Of a DNA stretch of 27,398 nt, positions 19,601-27,398 are shown in pieces. The position numbers and the translations under genes are program-made. Every line of letters begins with the position of its first letter. Position 1 is the stretch's first letter. The stretch spans positions 1 to 27,398 of the forward strand of contig JABANP010000618.1 in the NCBI GenBank assembly GCA_013115135.1, written 5' to 3'. The DNA comes from Perkinsus olseni (lineage: Eukaryota; Perkinsozoa; Perkinsida; Perkinsidae). The notes beneath the pieces were generated by a model. It worked only from the letters and a program-made list of their open reading frames with translations, had not been told where the DNA came from and did not search any database.

Positions 19601-22150
19601 CGGGTAGTTCGATTCTGTCGAAATGATGCCAATTTGTTCTCGGGTGATCTATATCACCCTCGTAGTGTCGTTAAAGTAGGCCTAGGCTGTTATTCGGTGA
19701 AGTGGCCACGTCTTCGGCATAGAAGCCGCTGACCCCAATATGAGGGCGTCCGCCCACTAGCCCACTGTCAATCTATTAACGTTAAGTTCATATCCTTTTG
19801 ATCCTCCGCAGTATCATAACGTGCGACTGGGGAGAAGGTATTTCACGCCTCTCGCGTACCTCCACGTTACCCGCACCCACCGCGTCGCCGCGAGAGACGA
19901 ATTTTCTGTGAAGGATTCGGGAAGTATTTTCTTGATATCCTTTCCTTGATGTATTTTTGCACGAAATTAGATCACCATTTTCGCTCTTCGGGAAATTTTG
20001 GTGGACGCAATCCCGCCGAAGCTGTGCTGGATGTTGTGCACATTAGGATTTTTGTTCGTCCCCTGACAGTGGCCGTCTGCGATCAGGACTGCAAGAGAGT
20101 TTATCAGCTCTTCAAGCAAGTGTGCACGGTTGAACGACCGTGCATCACCCAAGTGGTGCGGAGTGAGACTATGAGGAAGAAGACGAGTATTGTTGCCATT
20201 GTTACGCGGATCATCATGCAGGTGAGATGACCGCCGTTGCCGTAGAGGCCACAGTGGGGTGGTCGCTGATGGATTTCAGATATCCGCCAAGTTTTTGGGT
20301 CCTCTGTGGCACATTGATCTCCACACGTCCCTAACTCCGATGATGAACGAGCCTTGCATGCTGGTGGGAATCGATACTGCTGTTGCCAAGGAGACTCGGT
20401 AGGCATCGGCGACGCTCGGGGGGGCCGGGGAGAATCTTTTGTTCAGGCGTGCGGTTCTCGGATTCGTATGCTCCTTGGATTCGGCATCTAGCCAGTATTT
20501 CAGCATACTCATTCGGATTCGGCGATACTCTGACCAGAGTCATACAAGTGAGCAACCCCAGTGCCCTCGGGCAGATGCTCCTCGTGGCATCTGGTCAAAG
20601 ACTCCGTGATCTCTTCGACCGGGAAGAAGTTTCGGGATTTTTCGCTCGACGCCAGGCCCCGATTTTATTCTTGCTTCGGTGGTTCAGCCGGTAGTGTACT
20701 GGACGCGTCTATTGAGGAATAATAGCTGCGTAGAGCCGTGGCGAAATAGCAGACACTGGCACAGGGAGATCTGTGAAGATGACGGCTCCCTTGTTTCAGC
20801 CCCGCCGATGACGGCCGTGAGCGGCAGCACTCCGTCTACCTCCTTCAGTAAGGAGAGGAGGGCAGCCAATGTCGCCAGGGCCATCAAGGAGTGCATGAAA
20901 GGTGAGAATGGCCACGCCTCCGAGAAGAGCTATCACGTGATTCCAGAGGCGTTGCTGTACTTTGGCGACAGCAATGATGGTATTTTGCCGACTCGTGTGG
21001 TTGTTTATCGGGCGTCGGTGCCCATGAACGACATGCGAGAAGTCGGGGCTCTGGAAGTGAAAGCGGTAGGACAACAGCATCCTCCCCCTCCCAGCAGCCA
21101 TGGAGCTGCTGCAGGTTCAAGATGCCTTCTCCGAGACATCAGCGGCGGAGTGGGATGACGACGCTACCATAGCAAGACCAACGCTCTACTGTCCTCGACT
21201 CACGTAGGCTGCTCGTCTTGGTTCGGCTGTTGTGATCTGATGGAGGGTTTTCAGATACATATTGTGCACGCAGAACGTCCAGACTCGCTTTTTCCTTCCG
21301 ATGGATGCGCAATCCTCACCTCAGACGACATCCAGTCAGGTGAGCTCCGTCGCTGCTCTCCATCAGCTCACGCCTTTCTACAGGCATCAGGAGGCTCGAC
21401 GTCCTCTGGACACTTCCGTGGCCTCCGGAATCCAGTATCGGGTAAGTCGAGAGCTTTTTGGTATTACCATATTGGTATCACCTATCCCTAGAATTCACTA
21501 TACATATTCATTAGTTTAAGCACTAGACTCAGACCTATCATTATAGAAATAACATAATAGCATTGATTTGCCCGACCTGGTTTACCTTTTCACGTGACAG
21601 TTGGGCGGCTCCGCAGTGGTCTCGCCAGACACTGCTTTATCGTCACGAGGGTTTTGACACCTCCTAATAGAACTCTTTGCATGGCAACAAGGCACTCCTC
21701 CTGGGAAGGTGTCTCGATCCCTCTGGTTCCCCTCAGGCACAGTTGTCGACACCTCCGTCACTGGCATTGGTGCTGTCACCGGTGGGACGTACAATTTTTA
21801 TCTCATCAACCAGCATGTGTCCCGAGGCAGCGCCTCACCGACCCACTACACCGTAGCCTACGATGACACCGGGTAGAAATCAGTGAATGTAGGCTAGGTC
21901 CAGGAGATGGTGCTCTCAGGTACCCAGTGGAAGCGATACAGACTCTGACGTATAAGCTCGCCTTCCTCTACTACAACTTCCCTGGTGGCATCAGGCTACC
22001 CGCCCCCGCACAGTACGCCAAGAAATTAGCGCATCTCATGGGAACAGCGGTCTTCCAAGGTGAGCGGAGCCCTCTTGTCAACCACTGTCGCATTCTCGTT
22101 TCCCCTCAGCGCCGCACCCGAGGTTGAAGGAGACCCTGTTCTACCTGTAA
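16607..22150 (+). CDS. Piwi-clade Argonaute protein
   Basis: This is a small-RNA-guided protein acting in gene or transposon silencing. Exons: 16607-16755, 16801-16864, 16898-17023, 17071-17200, 17250-17306, 17732-17895, 18034-18207, 18366-18469, 18527-18605, 18651-18796, 18841-18942, 18994-19080, 19132-19258, 19308-19391, 19440-19568, 20087-20221, 20280-20398, 20447-20547, 20800-20901, 20947-21066, 21116-21203, 21255-21339, 21384-21441, 21737-21872, 21920-22059, 22110-22150. They total 2,847 nt (948 residues; PIWIL1 is about 860). The N-terminus is Ser/His/Gln-rich, then GTYGRKVRLVANFFGLTSEV. The PAZ region includes HNRRMYRVKCVRFDMSPTST and MIPEFCALTGLTEEMRKD. The MID region keeps the Piwi-type ITQVV..KKTSIVAIVTRI..K. 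The PIWI domain has VGIDTAVAKE (first Asp), SPTHYTVAYDD (His) and LTYKLAFLYYNFPGGIRLPA, and ends ETLFYL. The second catalytic Asp is replaced: VVVYRASV in place of YRDG. The exon border at 18208-18365 is the least sure. The start may lie upstream. Confidence 0.93.
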
Positions 22151-22608
22151 TGATGCGGTCTGTCGCGTAGGCAGCAGCAGCACTGAACTCAGCTTTTCGT
22201 ACTTCTTATCAGTTGCGCACTATGACTTCTTTCAACTCTTGTTTCCGTTTCATAACGGTTTCCGATATTATGTTCAAGCATTTGTAGTGTCCTGTCAATC
22301 CTCAGCCGTGGATCCGATGGCGGGGCTGCGATAGGGCAATAATTTCGACAGGGTGAAGGTAGTCTCCTCAGGACAGGCTCATGCTTCCCTCCTTGTCGGT
22401 GCACCCGCGCGCCGACGGCCACCGAGTTTCATAGTCGTTGATACGCCTGTTGCACTGCCAGTCTACAATAGATCCTGACACTATGGATGACTATGACACG
22501 CGGTAGGGCTCTTTCCAGTAGGACAGACCGTCCACGAGTACGTCTCTACCGGGGGGGAGGATGTTGGCAACACAATGACGCTGATCTGTGATTGTTCCTT
22601 GGTCCACG
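22151..22608. other. Spacer between Piwi and CEP43-like genes
   Basis: There is no convincing gene in about 460 bp. A pyrimidine-rich run ends in CAG at 22516-22518, a possible leader acceptor about 90 bases before the next ATG. Confidence 0.4.
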
Positions 22609-25141
22609 ATGGCATCTGTTGCTGCTAACGAGGCTGCCTCTCCCCCGATCCAGCTGCCAGCGGCACTACCGTCTGGCAATCTGGACGAGCTCAAGAAGCT
22701 CGTGATCGCCACGTTGGAGAAGAACGGCGCCCTAGGGGATCTTCGGGCCCAGCTCAGATCTTGCGTGTACGTCTGGCGTGTTCTCATGATTGCCCAATTT
22801 CCGCTGCTTCGCTCCGTCTCTGGATTATTTCCCGATTCGTCGTGCAGGTACAAGGCAATCGAGTCGGACGACTACGTAAATGATAAGAATCCTGGTAGTA
22901 GCAGCTGGGAGGCCTCGAGGGTGGATCTTCTCACTAGTCTCCGCCCTCCCACTGGATGGTGAGGAGCCTGTTATGATCGCGTGCCACGCGCAAGTTACAC
23001 TGAGGGCGTCGGGTTGACTCTTCGGTGGTGGTCGTGGCAGCTCCTGCGTACTTCTTTGGGGCCGACGTTGAGCATATTGTGGCACGCCTGTCGCCGCCAC
23101 GGGGTTGGTACCACCCTCCCCTCCCCTCTCAGGTGCGAAGCTCCTGAGCGAGAACCCCAATGGAGCCCTGGTTGCCGAGCTTGTCGCGGAGTTTTTGGAG
23201 TACTACCATCTCGCCCATACCCTCAGGTGGGCTGCGGGGACCTCCAAGCCACGCTATGACTCTGCATCTCATACCACTCTTTCACCTAATCCCCTCTAGG
23301 CTGCGTGGATTCTTCGATTGCCATCTTCAGGAACCGTAGATGGCTCCTCTTTTTTTCATAGGATATACGTGCCGGAGTTGAACCTTCCCCGCTTCCGTCT
23401 CTCCCGCCGGGAGCTGGAGCAAGAATGCGGCATAAGGACACAGACCGACCCATCTCAGAGCCTGCTCCAGCACTTGGTCGCCACAGCGCTTAACACCTCC
23501 ACCTGTGGAAGTTCGAAACATCATTTACTACCGTTATTTCGCTACTTCTCGGAGGTCCCAGGTCCAATCATCGAAGGCTCGCTGCCTGTTGCTGATCCCA
23601 ATGACCCCTCCGAGTTGTCCCAGGCATCACCTAAGGTGGTGTTACTATCGGTGCCGTGCCATACTGATTGGTCATGCAGCCATACGAGCCCCTCGTCACC
23701 AAGTCGCCATCCCCCGACCGCTCACCCGCCCACAACAGTCCTGTGGACGCTACTGTCGGCCACACCACGCCTGGTGGAGGGCACTTCTCCGCCAACTACG
23801 TTCCCAGATCGATCGCTACCGCGGCCGGAGGTAGTAGTACTGGTGGCCGTAGAATTTACCGCTCAGATCGTTCTCAGGAGAACTCCCATCGAGCCTGCAG
23901 GAAGCGCAGGCCTCTGCTGAGCCTCCCGTGCACGTCTTCGTAAGGCTGCTGGGGTCCTCTATGTGCCAGCAGGGGCGATCAGGGCTCCCTTAACGTGATG
24001 GCGGAAGGCTCGGCTCATGCTGATTCTCTGTTGTCGACTGATTGGCAGAGCGGCCAACCGCGGGCGCCTCCTCCATCTACTACTGATGGCGACGAGGCCA
24101 GCCTCGTTACCAGCTCCGCCAGGGACATGGTAGGGCATGCATCGCAAGAGCTCTGCTTTGATGGTGTCCGCACGCTCAGATGTCGCCTCTGGGACACTTG
24201 GGATCCTCTGACAGGGCAGGTAGAGAGACTCATTCGATGAGCCATCAAGCTGCAACTTCCACCAGGTCTGTCAGTTCCCCACTGGACGGACGATCTCGGT
24301 GTGGATCGAACAATGTCCTCGGCTAGTGGGGATGGAAGCCCTCCGTCCGGAGCGGAGCATGGCTTTGGCGCGAGGACCATTGGCAGCAGCTTGCTCGGGG
24401 ACCTACCACCTCTGAAATCCCGCCCCGGGATGCGAGGCTCGCCCGTACGCCTTTGTCCGATCTGCCGTGTGTGACTTCGCTTTGGCGTTGTTTACTCGTC
24501 GCCGATAGCAATGGACTGGTCTCCGGGCCGAGACGGTCTGCCTGTGGCTCAGGTCAAGGTCGGTGGGTTCGAGGATGGCGTTGGCAGCAGCAGCCCGGAG
24601 CGCGAGGACTTGTCGGACAGGGAAGGACCGTCGGCGGTCGAGGGTAGTCTCCCGAGCCCGATACCCTTATGAAGCCCTTCGAGCTCTCAGAGTCTCTCGA
24701 GGAGAATGTCCTCCGCCTGGCCCGACTGACTGATGAGATCCAGTCCTTGATGAGGAAGCCGGGGTCCGCCTCCTCTCCGCAGACTAAGGCTGCGGATAGT
24801 GGCCCCCAGGGTGACTCCGATGGGAAGGATTCGCCGCGTTATGAGGATGACTGGGCTGCCAGCAGTGTGAGAGGGGCGTGGCTGGTTGCAAAGTATGTAG
24901 AGTCTCTGACGGCCTCAGGCTAGCAGCAGCCATCGCTCGGTAACAGAGGATCACACCACCTCCAAAAGCGGCTACCATACTATAGACAATGCAGAGTCGG
25001 GCTCACGGTGAGTTGAGGTGAACGGCAGTGGTAAAGGCCTCTGATAGGGACTCTTCCATGCCCTCGGTGACGGAGGAATCACAGGACTCCTCGGGTCAGC
25101 TGGATGCACTATGCGAGTATATCGAGGATGTCGTTATATAG
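22609..25141 (+). CDS. CEP43/FGFR1OP (FOP)-like centrosome/basal-body protein
   Basis: In animals this LisH-containing protein sits at centriolar satellites and basal bodies and supports microtubule anchoring and ciliogenesis. Firm exons: 22609-22766, 22848-22894, 23133-23226, 23362-23635, 23680-23939, 23970 onward, one ending 24866, 24919-25007 and 25048-25141. The N-terminus has LDELKKLVIATLEKNGALGD, LRAQLRSCVYKAIESDDY and then the LisH-like ALVAELVAEFLEYYHLAHTL, closely matching FOP (LENSGVL..LRAAVF..., VASLVAEFLQFFNLDFTL). The middle is Ser/Pro-rich and probably disordered, with LLGDLPPLKSRPGMRGSP near 24390. The C-terminal part has LARLTDEIQSLMRKPG, an acidic SPRYEDDWAASS, and the closing SGQLDALCEYIEDVVI, equivalent to FOP's QLSDVADYLEDVA end. 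Exons between about 24130 and 24660 are not resolved. It fits a cell type that builds flagella. Confidence 0.88.
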
Positions 25142-25245
25142 TATAATACCCACTCCTAATTAAGGCCATGAGGACCCATTGACTGTCGCGCGGGGAGGCA
25201 CCGGGGAGGTCCGTCATCCAGCATCAGTTCATCATCCCACCTACA
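25142..25245. promoter_or_regulatory. Very short intergenic spacer
   Basis: Only 104 bp separate the CEP43-like stop from the next start. The spacer begins AT-rich (tataatacccactcctaattaa, 25141-25162) and has a CAG at 25225-25227 and an ATG at 25246. Any poly(A) signal of the upstream gene and promoter of the downstream gene must overlap or be absent, which would suit polycistronic transcription resolved by trans-splicing. Confidence 0.4.
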
Positions 25246-27398
25246 ATGGCCAGCCGGCCGCCTCGTCCCTTACCTCGGTTGCTGCTGGCAGCGTGCCTGA
25301 TGGCATTCTGGGTAATCTGCCCCTTCCTCGGTTGTAGCCATCGGAGTAGCAAACCTACTACAGAGCCAACCCGGGGTAGGGTCGAAACGTAAGAGTCACA
25401 ACCTCTAGCACGTCTGCGCTTTTACTGCTCTCCCTCAGCTTCACCACTACAGAGGCTGGTGAACCCATGCAGCGTGGTCAGGTCGGATGGAATGAGGGCC
25501 GAAGGAGCGCGATGTCAGTGACTGTTACTGTCAATCCCCGTATGACGAGCTTCTCTTGCGGCCGGTTACTCGAGTACGTTGTTCAGAAAGAAGGCACCAG
25601 ACGATCCACGGTTTTGGTGGCGCCTTCACCCAGGCGGCGGCGTATCTTTACAAGAACCTCAGTCCATCTACTCAGAAGCGATACATGGACTTGTGAGCTA
25701 GTGCTCCTGATTGGTGTTGCTATTTCTCGTCTACAGAGTGTTTGGTGCGGACGGACTACGTTACAGCCTGGGCAGGGTTCCGATCAACTCCTGTGACTTC
25801 TCCCCTGATACGTGAGTTTTGCCCCGGAGGTTGTGATCGATTGGGTTGAGGGGTTAAAAGATATCATCCCTGCAGGTACAACTTTGATAATGTCTCCGAC
25901 GATTTCGACTTGAAAAGCTTCGATAGAGACCTGCAGAAGGATGAGGAGCTTGGGATGTTCGCCATGATACAGGATGCGCAATCACATAGCAAGGGCCTCA
26001 GCGGGCTCAACCTTCTGGGTAGTTCTCGTAGTGCTGCTCTCAAGTCAACTCAGCTGCTGATTGCAAGATGATCGGTTTCATCGCTCGCACATCGAGGTCA
26101 TCGCGGAATGAGTCCCTCTGAAAAATCGGACTTGTCCTTTTTAGCCAGCCCATGGTCTCCGCCGTACTGGATGAAGACCGGCAACCATGAGATGATCGGG
26201 AGTGAGATGCCTTGCTTGAAGAGCGACCAGCGATATCATAGAACCTGGGCAGAATACCGCTCCCTATGGGTACGAGGACAGCCGCAGTCACGGTCAGCAT
26301 CATCGGTCATTGTGCTTCACTGGTAGTTCCAAGGCTATGCGAAACGCGGCATCAACTTCACCTACCACACCGTCCAGAACGAACCCGCGTAAGGGCAACA
26401 GGGGGCCACTCTTATCGGATGTGTATCCACGGACTGACATCATCAGGAACTACGTCAACGTATGGTGGGAACAGTGCTTCTTTGACGCTAAGGGAGAAGC
26501 TGATTTCATCGCCGATCATTTGGGACCAGTAGGACTCGGATTAGCAGCGCGGTTGAGTCATGGCATCGGTTATAGTAGGTGATGGAAAGAGACGGGTTCC
26601 AAAGCATAGGTTTGTTGTTCCATGACTATAACAAGGGCGGTATGAACGACTGGGCCGATGTAGTGCTGGCTCATCCAAATGCAACCAAGTAGGCCTCAGC
26701 TGGTAACCGCCTTCTATCCGTTTGGTAGTCCTCGTCTTCTTGAAGGTACATTTCTGGAATAGCTCTGCACTGGTACGATGGCTATCACTTTAACAACGTA
26801 CAGGCATTCCACAACCAATACGGCGCCGACTACTACCAGCTGGCCACCGAAGGCTGTAGGTTGCTGCCCTTGTTATCTCGCGCTAAAGTCTCGGCTGTGC
26901 CCGAGCATGACGAGAAGATGAAGGGAGTGCGTACCTTCAGTTTTGCAGGTAACTGCGATGGCGTTTTGGATTGGCAGTACGATACCGAGTGGAAGAGGGC
27001 TATGAGATACGTAGGTTGATTGGAGTTGCGTGTCACGGAGCACTGCCATCATCCTGTCACTTCAACGGAAGGGCATTGACAGGATTATCCTATTATAATA
27101 ATTGATAGTATCAATAATAGTCTTATTAAAGGGACAGCAGTAGAACGCAACGGGAATAGATTAGCACAGCTCGTAGTTCAAGTCTCGGACAGTATATGCT
27201 CTGGACTCCAGAGTCTGGAGTTGTCGAGAGTCCAAACCCCAGTCCTGTGGTGCTGCCTTCTTGGCCTTGGGCGGGACTGGGACTCGGATGACATCAGAAA
27301 AATCAGCTTCAGGTTGAGGACACCCTCGGAGACCTGAACGCTGGCGTGGTAGGCTGGATGGACTGGTCCATGCTGCTGAATATTATCGAGAATGTGAG
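25246..27398 (+). CDS. GH30 glucosylceramidase (acid beta-glucosidase-like), 3' end cut by window
   Basis: The enzyme hydrolyses glucosylceramide to glucose and ceramide. Exons: 25246-25388, 25439-25539, 25587-25692, 25737-25811, 25876-26018, 26145-26269, 26327-26388, 26447-26574, 26610-26688, 26746-26855, 26949-27010 and 27313-27393, where a GTGAG donor begins. That gives 405 codons so far, in phase throughout. The N-terminus has a basic lead and a hydrophobic run (LLLAACLMAFWVICPFLGC), a signal sequence or anchor. Family motifs in order: QTIHGFGGAFTQAAAYLY, RVPINSCDFSPDTYNFDN, LLASPWSPPYWMKTGN, YHRTWAEYRS, YHTVQNEPA (acid/base Glu), ADFIADHLGP, NDWADVVLAHPNATKYISGI, ALHWYDG, YYQLATEGC (nucleophile Glu, as in SEAC of human GBA1), and GVVGWMDWSMLLN. 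The protein is predicted secretory or lysosome/vacuole-directed, if the signal is cleaved. The C-terminal beta-sandwich lies outside the window. Confidence 0.94.
27011..27312 (+). other. 302-bp intron of the GH30 gene with two tight hairpins
   Basis: The intron joins RAMRY to VEDTLGDLNAG in phase. It is much longer than the other introns of this gene (35-126 nt). It contains two near-perfect palindromes: ATTGATA-G-TATCAAT at 27101-27115 and ACTCCAGA-G-TCTGGAGT at 27205-27221. No coding content is seen. Confidence 0.75.

Noticed and set aside
21594..21735. Extra Piwi exon between NPVSG and TVVDTSV
   Set aside because: An open stretch with an acceptor-like AG exists, but joining 21441 directly to 21737 reproduces the conserved NPxxGTVVD motif in phase, as in PIWIL1.
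1..27398. Bacterial operon, CRISPR array, tRNA or rRNA genes
   Set aside because: All recognised genes are eukaryotic and intron-rich; no spaced direct repeats or RNA-gene signatures were seen.

Overview
This is eukaryotic nuclear DNA, most likely from an alveolate protist close to Perkinsus (inference; no species marker was read). Genes are broken by many short GT-AG introns, mostly 41-60 nt and some only 30-35 nt. Exons carry His/Gln/Ser/Pro-rich tracts, gene spacing is 0.1-0.5 kb, and one gene is a neuronal-calcium-sensor-like EF-hand module fused to a phosphatidylinositol phosphate kinase, an architecture known from apicomplexans. Most genes were rebuilt by eye exon by exon, using splice phase and family similarity; several exon sums are exact multiples of three.

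Layout. 1-1400: weak minus-strand coding signal (acidic, Gln-rich exons). 1742-2020: a 14-copy, 20-bp minisatellite. From 2433 to the right edge every gene is on the plus strand: a spinster-like major facilitator transporter (2433-4510); a Pro/His/Gln-rich protein of unknown function (about 5069-6345); EF-hand/PIPK lipid kinase (6852-12431); chorismate synthase (12634-14697); splicing factor PRP38 (14959-16318); a Piwi-clade Argonaute (about 16607-22150); a CEP43/FOP-like centrosomal protein (22609-25141); and a GH30 glucosylceramidase with a signal sequence (25246 to past the window end).

The neighbours do not form one pathway. They look like an ordinary unidirectional cluster of housekeeping and cell-biology genes, with pyrimidine-rich AG sites just upstream of several start codons that could be spliced-leader acceptors. 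The most notable points are the Piwi protein that lacks a catalytic aspartate but keeps guide-end-binding residues, the EF-hand/PIPK fusion with a 1.24-kb intron amid ~50-nt introns, the minisatellite at the apparent strand switch, and one chorismate synthase junction that no simple GT-AG intron explains.
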